Assembly (NCBI GenBank): GCA_964370475.1 | Contig: CAYJJI010000004.1 | Location: 1 to 64,000, forward strand | Direction of reading: 5' to 3' | Length of the DNA: 64,000 bases | Origin: CAYJCL01 sp964370475 | GTDB taxonomy: Bacteria > Bacillota_I > Bacilli_A > RF39 > UBA660 | In this document: one piece after another, positions 37,563 through 46,060 of the stretch | Numbering within the stretch: position 1 is the stretch's first letter | Layout of the letters: every line of letters begins with the position of its first letter | Program-made: the position numbers and the translations under genes | Notes under the pieces: generated by a model | The model's input: only the letters and a program-made list of their open reading frames with translations | What the model was told of the DNA's origin: nothing | The model's database searches: none

Positions 37563-40067
37563 ATGATGAACGACGTAATAGAACGCATAAAAGAGTATTC
37601 TCTTGATGAGATAATGGGAGAACAATTTGGAAAATATTCGAAATATATAATCCAAGATCGTGCCATTCCAGATGTTAGAGATGGATTAAAACCGGTTCAA
37701 AGAAGAATCCTTTTTGCAATGTTTAAAAATAATAATACATATGATAAAAGAAAAGTAAAAAGTGCCCTTACAGTAGGAGATGTTATTGGTAAATACCACC
37801 CACATGGAGATACATCAGTATATGATGCAATGGTGAGAATGTCACAAAGTTGGAAAATGCGCATCCCACTAATTAGTTTCCAAGGAAATAATGGATCAAT
37901 AGATGGCGACCCAGCAGCAGCATATCGTTATACAGAATCACAACTATCAAAAGCAAGTAGTGAAATGTTAAGAGATATAAATAAAGATGCGGTAGTGTTT
38001 GCACCAACTTTCGATGATTCAAGACTAGAACCAACAGTTCTTCCAGCAAGATTTCCAGCGCTACTAGTAAATGGAACAACAGGGATATCAGCAGGATATG
38101 CAACAAACATTCCACCACATAACTTAGGTGAAGTAATAGATGCAACAATTAAAAGAATCGAATCTCCTAATTGTACGTTAGAAACAATAATGAATATTGT
38201 TAAAGGACCTGACTTTCCAACAGGTGGAACTATAGAAGGTATAGCTGGTATTAAAGAAGCATACCAAACAGGTAAAGGAAGAGTAATAGTTAAAGCTAAA
38301 TACGAATTTATCAAAAACAAAAATAAAGAACAATTAGTAGTAACAGAAATACCTTATGAAGTAACAATAACTAATATTGTAAAAAAAATAGATGAAATAA
38401 GAATAGATAAAAAAATAGAAGGTATTCAAGAAGTAAGAAACGAATCAGGTAAAGAAGGATTAAAAATAGTAGTAGATCTAAAAGCTAATGCCGATAAAAA
38501 CCTAGTAGAAGCTTACTTATTAAAAAATACTGATCTCCAAATATCATATAATTTTAACATAGTAGCAGTAGTAAATAGAAGACCAAAACAATTAGGAATT
38601 ATTCCAATTCTTGATGCTTATATTAATCATCAAAAAGAAGTAATAACTAGAAGAACTAACTTCGATTTATCTTATGCAAAAAAAGAATATCATATAACTG
38701 AAGGATTAGTAAAAGCGCTAGGAATACTAGATGAAGTTATAAAAGTAATTAGAGCATCAAAAAATAGATCAGATGCTGAAAAAAACTTAGTAGAAATTCT
38801 TACGTTTACAGAAGAACAAGCTAAAGCAATAGTAGCACTACAACTTTATAGATTAACAAATACAGATGTAGAAGAGCTGTTAAAACGTCTTGAAGATTTA
38901 AAAAAAATTATAACATTCTTAACTAATATCTTAGAAGATGAATCAGTATTATTAAAAGTCTTAAAAGACGAATTAAAAGCTATAAAAAAAGAATTTGCTG
39001 ATGACCGAAGAAGTATAATTAAAGAAGAAATTACAGAATTAAAAATAGATATAAAAGAAATGATTCCTAAAGAAAATACTATAGTAATAGTAACAAACGA
39101 AGGTTATATAAAAAGAGTAAATCTAAAATCATATTCAAATTCAAATGGCGAAGAAACTACATTAAAACCTGGAGATTATGTAACAGGGTTATATCAAGTA
39201 ACTACTCTAGATACAGTGTTGTTATTTACTAACTTAGGTAGATATATCTATCTACCAATCCATTTAATAAACGATTCAAAATATAAAGAAATAGGAAAAC
39301 ATATTAATAATTATGTAATGTTAAATGATGAAGAAAAAATAATTTCATCAATTATATATCAAAAAGATATTAATTTAACTTTAACAACTAAACAAGGTTT
39401 AGTGAAACAAACCCTAATTAATGATTATGAAGTTCAAAGATATTCTAAACCTCTTACAGCAATTAAATTGAAAAATGATGATGAATTAATAAGTGTTAAT
39501 AAATCATCACAATCTACAATAATATTAACTGCTAATGGATATTACTTATATCTAAATACAAATGAAATTCCAGTAGTAGGATCAAAAGCTAGCGGAGTAA
39601 AAGGAATAAACTTAAAAGATGATACAGTAGTATCATCTCTAAGTACTGATGATACATATGATTACATAACAGTGCTAACAAATCATAAAACAGCTAAAAG
39701 AATAAAAATAGCTGAATTATCTAAATCAGGAAGAGCTAAAAAAGGGTCGTTATTAATTAAAAAAGTAAAAACTACAAACTATTTAATTACTAATGGATTA
39801 TTAACAAAAACAAAAGAAATAATTGGTTTAAAGATAAGAGATGATCAACACACAATAAAAAGTACAGAAATTCCAATAATGGATCTAGCTTCAACAGGAT
39901 CATCGATATCAAAACAAAATATTGATAAATCATACTTAGTACAAGAACTAACAAAACTAGATGAATCTCCAAAACAAATTGAAAAAGAAGAAAAAATAAT
40001 TCTTCCAGTAAAAAAAGAAGTTCAAGAATTTACAATAGATGATTTCATTGATGATTTTAAAATATAA
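37563..40067 (+). CDS. parC: DNA topoisomerase IV subunit A
   Basis: An 834-residue breakage-reunion subunit. The catalytic tyrosine lies in AAAYRYTESQLS. The words FQGNNGSIDGDPAAAYRYTE mark ParC (GyrA has GHGNFGSVDGDSAA). The quinolone-determining stretch reads HPHGDTSVYDAM, with Thr and Asp where staphylococcal ParC has Ser80 and Glu84. A six-bladed beta-pinwheel follows from ~500. An acidic C-terminus ends the protein. ATG 37563 and 37566 are equally possible starts. Confidence 0.94.
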   Translation: MMNDVIERIKEYSLDEIMGEQFGKYSKYIIQDRAIPDVRDGLKPVQRRILFAMFKNNNTYDKRKVKSALTVGDVIGKYHPHGDTSVYDAMVRMSQSWKMRIPLISFQGNNGSIDGDPAAAYRYTESQLSKASSEMLRDINKDAVVFAPTFDDSRLEPTVLPARFPALLVNGTTGISAGYATNIPPHNLGEVIDATIKRIESPNCTLETIMNIVKGPDFPTGGTIEGIAGIKEAYQTGKGRVIVKAKYEFIKNKNKEQLVVTEIPYEVTITNIVKKIDEIRIDKKIEGIQEVRNESGKEGLKIVVDLKANADKNLVEAYLLKNTDLQISYNFNIVAVVNRRPKQLGIIPILDAYINHQKEVITRRTNFDLSYAKKEYHITEGLVKALGILDEVIKVIRASKNRSDAEKNLVEILTFTEEQAKAIVALQLYRLTNTDVEELLKRLEDLKKIITFLTNILEDESVLLKVLKDELKAIKKEFADDRRSIIKEEITELKIDIKEMIPKENTIVIVTNEGYIKRVNLKSYSNSNGEETTLKPGDYVTGLYQVTTLDTVLLFTNLGRYIYLPIHLINDSKYKEIGKHINNYVMLNDEEKIISSIIYQKDINLTLTTKQGLVKQTLINDYEVQRYSKPLTAIKLKNDDELISVNKSSQSTIILTANGYYLYLNTNEIPVVGSKASGVKGINLKDDTVVSSLSTDDTYDYITVLTNHKTAKRIKIAELSKSGRAKKGSLLIKKVKTTNYLITNGLLTKTKEIIGLKIRDDQHTIKSTEIPIMDLASTGSSISKQNIDKSYLVQELTKLDESPKQIEKEEKIILPVKKEVQEFTIDDFIDDFKI

Positions 40068-40110
40068 TCAATTAATTTAATTTTATTCATATTATTAAAT
40101 AGGTGATAAT

Positions 40111-40446
40111 ATGAATAAAAAAGAAGAATTTAAACAATTTGCAAGTCTTCGACCTGAACTATCAAAAATGGTTCGAAATGGCGAAACAACATGGCAAAAA
40201 CTATACGAAACATATGATATATATGGTTCGAATAATGAGGTATGGAATAAAACTCCAAAAGAAAAAACAACACTGACAAACTTCATGAAAAATATTGATA
40301 TAAATTCAATCCAAGGACACATTAATAATGCTCAAAAAGCATTAAGTGTCCTAGGAGAGTTTACATCATCAGGTTCCAAAAATCTAAATAACATTACAAA
40401 AGGACCAGATGCACCAAGACCTATCAATAAGTTTTTTGGTGATTAA
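40111..40446 (+). CDS. ylbD: YlbD-family protein
   Basis: A 111-residue protein matching the YlbD (putative coat protein) pattern: FKQFASLRPELSKMVRNGETTWQKLYETYDIYGSN, with short helices and a disordered C-terminal tail. In Bacillus ylbD is annotated as a spore coat-like gene, but the family also occurs in non-sporulating Bacilli, so a coat role here is doubtful. Ribosome site aggtgat. The stop shares a base with the ylbE-like ATG, the same ylbD-ylbE order as in Bacillus. Confidence 0.8.
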   Translation: MNKKEEFKQFASLRPELSKMVRNGETTWQKLYETYDIYGSNNEVWNKTPKEKTTLTNFMKNIDINSIQGHINNAQKALSVLGEFTSSGSKNLNNITKGPDAPRPINKFFGD

Positions 40447-40667
40447 TGGATTTATTAATATTAAATAAAATAAAACAAAATCCAAAGTATTATGAATACT
40501 TAAAAGAAAATAGTGAATGGATTAAAAAGTTCACTCGTTACACAGCGACGTATAAAGACTATGAATACTTTTTAAAAGAAAAATACAAACTAAGAGTAAC
40601 AGATAAAATATCAAGTACAATCGATAACATCGATTTAGTAGCTAACATTATAAGCAATCTAAAATAA
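40446..40667 (+). CDS. ylbE: YlbE-family small protein
   Basis: A 73-residue protein. The pattern LILNKIKQNPKYYEYLKENSEWIKKFTR followed by FLKEKYKLRVTDKISSTIDNIDLVANII matches the short helical YlbE family. It overlaps ylbD by one base. Function is unknown. Confidence 0.75.
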   Translation: MDLLILNKIKQNPKYYEYLKENSEWIKKFTRYTATYKDYEYFLKEKYKLRVTDKISSTIDNIDLVANIISNLK

Positions 40668-40675
40668 ATAAAATG

Positions 40676-40704
40676 TTGCAATTAAAAAAAATATATTATA
40701 TAAT
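40676..40704 (+). promoter_or_regulatory. Prepilin promoter
   Basis: TTGCAA (40676-40681), 17 A/T-rich bases, TATAAT (40699-40704). Followed by a strong aaaggag; suggests high expression. Confidence 0.8.
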
Positions 40705-40728
40705 TAATACAATAAAGGAGAATATAAA

Positions 40729-41238
40729 ATGAAGAAAAATACAAACTCAAAAGGTTTTACCCTTATCGAATTATTAATCGTTGTAGTTATCTTAGCTTTA
40801 ATTGCAACTGCTGCAGCTATGGCTATCATTCCAATGTTTAATCAAGCAAGAGCAGACACATTCATAACAGATTCAATAGCTTTAATAGATGGAGCAAAAA
40901 CTTCATACACACTGGGTTCTAGACCTGGAGGAAGTTGCTTTGATATTAAATATTTGACAGGTGAATCTACTGATGGAACTGGAGCTGTGACAAAAACAGT
41001 TGATAAAACTTTAAATGACAAAGCTTCTGGTGTTGTTGTAGCAAGTAATAACGGAGAAACGTATACAATAACTTACTATGATGGTGAATTGCTAGTATCT
41101 AAAGTTGTGGAAGGCGAATTAGAAGATTACACATATGATATAATATTAAGTGAAGCAAACAAATCAGTTATAAATAAAATTCCTGATACAGGAATCAATT
41201 GTTCTAATTATAACGATCTAGATAAAACATCTAAATAA
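40729..41238 (+). CDS. Type IV prepilin-like protein (ComGC/PilA type)
   Basis: A 169-residue class III-signal protein. The leader MKKNTNSKG is followed by the FTLIELLIVVVILALIATAAA stretch: cleavage expected after G9, F10 is the new N-terminus and E14 the +5 glutamate. A soluble beta-rich domain has cysteines at ~64 and ~161 that could bridge. Such pilins form filaments for DNA uptake or adhesion and need a PilB/ComGA ATPase like the one at 29275. Monocistronic with a strong promoter and terminator. Longer than ComGC (~100), closer to a major pilin. Confidence 0.88.
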   Translation: MKKNTNSKGFTLIELLIVVVILALIATAAAMAIIPMFNQARADTFITDSIALIDGAKTSYTLGSRPGGSCFDIKYLTGESTDGTGAVTKTVDKTLNDKASGVVVASNNGETYTITYYDGELLVSKVVEGELEDYTYDIILSEANKSVINKIPDTGINCSNYNDLDKTSK

Positions 41239-41243
41239 TAATG

Positions 41244-41268
41244 AAAGTGATATTAAATCACTTTTTTT
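41244..41268 (+). terminator. Prepilin terminator
   Basis: 8-bp stem aaagtgat/atcacttt, 5-base loop, seven Ts. Confidence 0.88.
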
Positions 41269-41269
41269 A

Positions 41270-41278
41270 TGCTATAAT
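41270..41278 (+). promoter_or_regulatory. nfo extended -10
   Basis: TGcTATAAT, directly after the terminator T-run; leader about ten bases with gaggtgat. Confidence 0.65.
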
Positions 41279-41295
41279 AAATAGAGGTGATAAAT

Positions 41296-42201
41296 ATGAT
41301 TATAGGAAGTCATGTTTCTTTTGGACCAAATCAATTATTAAGTAGTACTAAAGAAGCAATAAGTTATGGAGCTAATACATTTATGTTTTATACAGGAGCT
41401 CCCCAAAATACAATTAGAAAAGAATTAAATGCTAATTACTTAATTGAAGCTCAAAATTTAATGAAAGAAAACAACATTGATATTAAAAATGTTATCTGCC
41501 ACGCACCATATATAGTGAATTTAGCAACTAAAAACGATCAGACAAAAAGGGATTTCTCAATTAACTTTCTAAAAAACGAAATAAAAAGATGTGAAATGCT
41601 TGGTGTAACTAAAATAGTAGTTCACCCTGGTAATGCAGTGGGAATAACTAAAGAAGAAGGCTTAAACAACATCATAGAAGCTTTGAATATAATAATTCCA
41701 ACTAGTAATCTAGTAACTGTTTTAATAGAAACAATGGCTGGAAAAGGAACAGAATGTGCAAGTGACTTAGATGAATTAAAGACTATTTTAAATGGTGTGA
41801 AAAGCAATAATATAGGAGTATGTTTAGATACATGCCACCTTAATGACTCTGGATACAATATGAAAGATTTTGATGGATTTATAAAAATATTTGAAGAAAA
41901 AATAGCACTGGAAAAAATAATGTGTGTACACATCAATGATTCAAAAAATGAACAAGGTGCCAAAAAAGATCGCCATGAAAATTTCGGATTCGGAACAATT
42001 GGTTTTGATTCGTTAATTAATATTATTTATAACGATAAATTAAAAGACGTTCCTAAAATCTTAGAAACGCCTTATATAGGAAATCAAGATGGAGATAAAG
42101 AAAGATTATATCCGCCTTATAAATTTGAAATAGAAATGATTAAATCAAAGAAATTTAATCAATCAATTCTAGATGATATCAGAAACTATTATAGAAAATG
42201 A
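41296..42201 (+). CDS. nfo: Endonuclease IV
   Basis: A 301-residue AP endonuclease with TIM-barrel and three zinc ions. Motifs: GSHVSFGP at the start, CHAPYIVNLA, VVHPGNAVG, LIETMAGKGTE, VCLDTCHLNDSGY, VHINDSKNEQGAKKDRHENFGFG. It cuts at abasic sites in base-excision repair. An in-frame GTG at 41287 lies inside the gaggtgat ribosome site; ATG 41296 is better. It converges with the DUF2624-like gene, overlapping tail to tail by 13 bases. Confidence 0.96.
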   Translation: MIIGSHVSFGPNQLLSSTKEAISYGANTFMFYTGAPQNTIRKELNANYLIEAQNLMKENNIDIKNVICHAPYIVNLATKNDQTKRDFSINFLKNEIKRCEMLGVTKIVVHPGNAVGITKEEGLNNIIEALNIIIPTSNLVTVLIETMAGKGTECASDLDELKTILNGVKSNNIGVCLDTCHLNDSGYNMKDFDGFIKIFEEKIALEKIMCVHINDSKNEQGAKKDRHENFGFGTIGFDSLINIIYNDKLKDVPKILETPYIGNQDGDKERLYPPYKFEIEMIKSKKFNQSILDDIRNYYRK

Positions 42202-42449
42202 CTATACTTAGCAGAAAACTCTAATATTAATTTCTGTAATTTCAAATAATTCTCTTCGGAGAATTTTTCTTTGCATCTCTCTAAATCAACTTGACCTCTA
42301 TTTTGCAATATAAACTGCCAATTTTTCTTTAAAAATTCATGAGTAAATAAAAGTTCACTTTCACTAAGAACCATATCATGTTTCTTAGCAAAATCATCAA
42401 CTTGCTCTAAAGTTAACTTTTCCATAAATTTTTCAACCAATATATACAT
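42189..42449 (-). CDS. DUF2624 (YqfT)-like small protein
   Basis: An 86-residue helical protein on the minus strand. The pattern LTLEQVDDFAKKHDMVLSESELLFTHEFLKKNW resembles YqfT/DUF2624. In Bacillus subtilis yqfT lies next to yqfS, which is nfo, and here the gene also abuts nfo but in the opposite direction. Ribosome site aggtgat fixes the start at 42449. Function unknown. Divergent from the PBP gene. Confidence 0.7.
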   Translation of the reverse strand: MYILVEKFMEKLTLEQVDDFAKKHDMVLSESELLFTHEFLKKNWQFILQNRGQVDLERCKEKFSEENYLKLQKLILEFSAKYSHFL

Positions 42450-42512
42450 TTAATCACCTACATAAATGTATGATTTATGTTAATAAATTAATACTATAAA
42501 TAGGTGATTTAA

Positions 42513-44438
42513 ATGAATTTAACTTTATATAAAATAAATAATATAATTATAATTCTTTTTATATGTATAATATCATATAGAATATATGACTTAAAAGTAC
42601 TAAAAAGAGACGAATATCAAGAGAAATATCTTGTCCTAACTGATAACTTAGTAGAAGGTTTTACTGCTCCAAGAGGAAGAATATTAGATATAAATCACAA
42701 TGTTTTAGTAGATAATGCAGAAATAAATATTATTACTTATCGAAAACTAGATAATAATAATGATATAAAAATAGCTAAAGAAATAATCAACGAAATAGAT
42801 ATAACTACATACGCAGAAGAAAAACTACTAAAAGAGTATTACATAAGTACCAATGATTACTATGAAAACATCACAAAAGAAGAACAACAACTTCATCAAG
42901 AAAGAAAACTAAGTAACCAAGAAATATATGATTTAAAAATAAGTAGAATAACTAAAGAAGATATAGACTACGATTTAGAAATGCGCATTGCTATAAATTT
43001 ATATTACATCATGAACCAAGGCTATGAAGAAGATAGTAAAATAATTAAAAGTGATGTCACAAATAAAGAATGTGCAAATATAATTGAAAGTAATATCAGT
43101 GGAGTAACTTGTGAAAAAAGTTACGAAAGAATATACTTAGACGAAACTATGAAAAGCATATACGGAACAGTAGGGAAAATAAACGAATCAAATAAAGAAT
43201 ATTACTTAGATAAAGGTTATGACCTAGATGATATTGTAGGTATAAGCTATTTAGAGTACCAATACGACGATTATTTAAAAGGAACAAAGACAAAGTACCT
43301 AGTTAATGAAGATAACTCCCTAAGTGTCTATAAAGAAGGTGAGGTAGGTAATGATTTAGTATTGTCTATAGATATAAACTTATCTAAAAGTATAAATGAA
43401 ATCTTAGAAAAAGAACTATTAAATAGTACTGATATGAAAAAAACAGAATTCTTTAATAGTTCATATGTAATAGTAAGTAACCCTAATACAGGAGCAATTG
43501 TTTCTATGAATGGTCTCCAAATACTAGATGATAATCAAAAAATAAGCTACAAAGATATTACATCACAAATACTAACCAACTCATTTACAGTAGGGTCAGT
43601 AATTAAAGGAGCTTCCATGACAGTAGGTTACCAAAATAACCTAATCCCAGAACACGAAATAAATGATAGCTGTATAAAACTATACTTAGTACCAGAAAAA
43701 TGTTCTTTTAAACCACTAGGATATCTAAATGATATAGAAGCATTAAAAATGTCATCAAATTACTATCAATTCTTACTAGCTATAAATTTAACTAATAAAG
43801 AATATAGATATAATATGGATTTATCAGTTACAGAAGAACACTTCAACATTTACCGTAATACCTTCGAATCATTTGGCTTAGGAACTCTAACAAACATTGA
43901 TCTCCCAAATGAAACAACAGGTATTAAAGGTAATGTTATAGCTGATGACTTATACTTAAATCTAGCAATCGGCCAATATGATAATTATACAGCTCTAGGA
44001 TTAACTCAATATATAAATACTATAGCAAATAATGGAGCAAGATTAGAACTAAGTCTCATGGATTCCATAATTAAAGATGACAATATAATTTTAAATAAAG
44101 ATATAAAATTATTGAATACTATTACTAATTCAAATTTTAAAAGAATAAAACAAGGATTTTACGAAGTAGTGAACAATGGAACAGGTAGAGGATATACAAA
44201 TACATCATATCAACCAGCTGGTAAAACCGGTACAAGTGAAACATATTATGATAAAAATACTACTACAATAACCCAAACATATACTGTAATGGCCCCCGTA
44301 GATAACCCTAAATACACCATTACAGTAGTAACTCCAAACATATCTTATAATACAAAAATAGAAGATGATACGTATATTGCACCAATAAATAGATATATTT
44401 CTAAACAAATAAGTGAATTAGTATTTGATAAAATGTAA
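42513..44438 (+). CDS. Class B penicillin-binding protein (PBP2-like transpeptidase)
   Basis: A 641-residue protein. One membrane helix (about 10-25), then a dimerisation domain (FTAPRGRILDINHNVLVDN), then a transpeptidase domain: S362-V-I-K365 is the SxxK active site, SSN appears in KMSSNYYQF, and KTG is at 571-573. It cross-links peptidoglycan; no transglycosylase domain is present. Whether it serves elongation or division cannot be decided. Ribosome site aggtgat. Confidence 0.92.
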   Translation: MNLTLYKINNIIIILFICIISYRIYDLKVLKRDEYQEKYLVLTDNLVEGFTAPRGRILDINHNVLVDNAEINIITYRKLDNNNDIKIAKEIINEIDITTYAEEKLLKEYYISTNDYYENITKEEQQLHQERKLSNQEIYDLKISRITKEDIDYDLEMRIAINLYYIMNQGYEEDSKIIKSDVTNKECANIIESNISGVTCEKSYERIYLDETMKSIYGTVGKINESNKEYYLDKGYDLDDIVGISYLEYQYDDYLKGTKTKYLVNEDNSLSVYKEGEVGNDLVLSIDINLSKSINEILEKELLNSTDMKKTEFFNSSYVIVSNPNTGAIVSMNGLQILDDNQKISYKDITSQILTNSFTVGSVIKGASMTVGYQNNLIPEHEINDSCIKLYLVPEKCSFKPLGYLNDIEALKMSSNYYQFLLAINLTNKEYRYNMDLSVTEEHFNIYRNTFESFGLGTLTNIDLPNETTGIKGNVIADDLYLNLAIGQYDNYTALGLTQYINTIANNGARLELSLMDSIIKDDNIILNKDIKLLNTITNSNFKRIKQGFYEVVNNGTGRGYTNTSYQPAGKTGTSETYYDKNTTTITQTYTVMAPVDNPKYTITVVTPNISYNTKIEDDTYIAPINRYISKQISELVFDKM

Positions 44439-44453
44439 AGTTTTTGATATAAT
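44425..44453 (+). promoter_or_regulatory. rpmG promoter
   Basis: TTGATA (44425-44430), 17 bases, TATAAT (44448-44453) with TGa before it. The -35 lies inside the end of the PBP gene. Confidence 0.85.
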
Positions 44454-44483
44454 ACCTTTGTACTGAAAAAGGAGGGCGAAATC

Positions 44484-44648
44484 ATGGCTAAAAATTTAAA
44501 TAGATCTCATGTACCATTAGCGTGTACTGAATGTTCTGAAGTTAACTATACAACTAGTAAAAACAAGAAAAACAATCCTGAAAGATTAGAAGTAAAAAAA
44601 CATTGTCCTAAATGCAACAAACACACTAATCATAAAGAAAAAAAATAA
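44484..44648 (+). CDS. rpmG: Ribosomal protein bL33
   Basis: A 54-residue protein beginning MAKNLNRSHVPLACTECSEVNY and containing two CxxC pairs (CTEC and CPKC), the zinc-binding form of L33. Ribosome site aaggaggg. Followed by efp after 12 bases. Bacilli often carry more than one rpmG; this is a Cys-plus copy. Confidence 0.93.
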   Translation: MAKNLNRSHVPLACTECSEVNYTTSKNKKNNPERLEVKKHCPKCNKHTNHKEKK

Positions 44649-44660
44649 TAGGAGAAAAAC

Positions 44661-45221
44661 ATGAACATTAATATTAATGATATTAAAAATGGTATGACAG
44701 TAATTCTAGATGGACATTTATGTCTAATTCAAGAATTTCAACATGTTAAACCAGGAAAAGGTCCTGCTTTTGTAAGAATTAAAACTAAAAACTTAAAAAC
44801 TGGCTCAATAGTAGAAGATACATATAATACTAATATTAAAGTAGAAAAAGCTCATATAGATAAAATGCCTATGCAATATTTATATAATACGGGTGATGCT
44901 TATGTATTCATGAATATGGAAACTTATGATCAAATCGAAGTTCCAGAATCAAAACTAAAAGAAGAAGCTAAGTATTTAAAAGAAAACTTAGAAATCCAAA
45001 TAGATTTCTATAATGGAGAAATAATTGGTGTATCATTACCAGAAAAAATAGAATTTGAAATAACAGATACTACAGATGCAACTAAAGGTAATACTACAAA
45101 CAATGCACAAAAAGATGCAACTATTGAAACTGGACACATCATTAAAGTTCCATTATTCATCAAACAAGGTGAAAAAATAATCGTTTCAACAAAAGACGGA
45201 AAATATTCAAGTAGAGCATAA
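44661..45221 (+). CDS. efp: Elongation factor P
   Basis: A 186-residue EF-P of three beta-barrel domains. The tip loop HVKPGKGPAF places the modifiable lysine at K33. It relieves stalling at polyproline. No modification gene (epmA/epmB or ymfI) is adjacent. Ribosome site aggaga; shares the rpmG promoter. Confidence 0.97.
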   Translation: MNININDIKNGMTVILDGHLCLIQEFQHVKPGKGPAFVRIKTKNLKTGSIVEDTYNTNIKVEKAHIDKMPMQYLYNTGDAYVFMNMETYDQIEVPESKLKEEAKYLKENLEIQIDFYNGEIIGVSLPEKIEFEITDTTDATKGNTTNNAQKDATIETGHIIKVPLFIKQGEKIIVSTKDGKYSSRA

Positions 45222-45232
45222 AGCTCTTTTTT
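45213..45232 (+). terminator. efp terminator
   Basis: Short stem agagc/gctct with a loop containing the stop, then TTTTTT. Confidence 0.7.
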
Positions 45233-45319
45233 CTTTGTAAATAATGAGTAAAATAAAACTATAACACTAGTCATATACTTGTATATAAGATAAAATAATA
45301 TAAAAGGATGGTTAATATT

Positions 45320-46048
45320 ATGACATTCAAATACAAAAACGATGAAATACATTACATCGATAACGAATTAAATAAAGATAAAACTTTAATCTTTTTGCAT
45401 GGTTGGGGACAAAACATCAAAATGATGAAACCAATAGCAAAACCATTTTATGATACTCATAGAGTATTAATAATCGATTTACCAGGACATGGAAATTCAT
45501 CGTCACCAACTAGAGCTTATGACTTAGAATACTTCGTAGAAGTAATATACGAATTAATAAAAAAACTAAATATTAAAAATCCAACACTTATTGGACATTC
45601 GTTTGGTGGTAAAATTTCACTACTATATGCATCAACTCATCAAGTAGATAAACTGGTTCTGCTAGCAAGCCCATTTAAAAAAAGTGAAAAAAAACCTGCA
45701 TTATCAATCAGAATATATAAAAAATTCAAGAATATTCCGGGATTAAAAAAAATAGGTGAGCGCCTTAAATCAAAACTAGGATCAACTGACTATAAAAACT
45801 CAACTCCAATAATGAGAGAAATATTAGTTAAACACGTTAATAAAGATATTCAAGAAGAAGTTAAAAAGATAAAATGCCCATCACTAATAGTCTGGGGAAC
45901 AAAAGATGATGCTGTCCCAGTAAGTGACGCTTATATATTAGAAAAACTAATAAAAGATTCCGGAGTGGTAATATATGATAACGCTACTCACTATGCTTAT
46001 TTAGAACATCAATTAAATCTAATTGAAGTATTAAAAAAATTTTTATAA
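45320..46048 (+). CDS. Alpha/beta hydrolase
   Basis: A 242-residue hydrolase with HGWGQNIKM (oxyanion region), IDLPGHGNSS, the nucleophile elbow GHSFGGK, acid in WGTKDDAVPV, and His in THYAYLEH. The family includes esterases and lipases; the substrate is unknown. An ATG at 45308 overlaps the aaaggatgg ribosome site, so ATG 45320 is preferred. It is 12 bases before the MurF-like gene, suggesting cell-wall-linked expression. Confidence 0.9.
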   Translation: MTFKYKNDEIHYIDNELNKDKTLIFLHGWGQNIKMMKPIAKPFYDTHRVLIIDLPGHGNSSSPTRAYDLEYFVEVIYELIKKLNIKNPTLIGHSFGGKISLLYASTHQVDKLVLLASPFKKSEKKPALSIRIYKKFKNIPGLKKIGERLKSKLGSTDYKNSTPIMREILVKHVNKDIQEEVKKIKCPSLIVWGTKDDAVPVSDAYILEKLIKDSGVVIYDNATHYAYLEHQLNLIEVLKKFL

Positions 46049-46060
46049 AGGAGTGATTAT

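Noticed and set aside
34592..40067. GyrB/GyrA pair
   Set aside because: The A subunit reads GNNGSIDGDPAAAYRYTE and the B subunit KQARNSKFQAILPLRGK, which fit ParC and ParE rather than gyrase.
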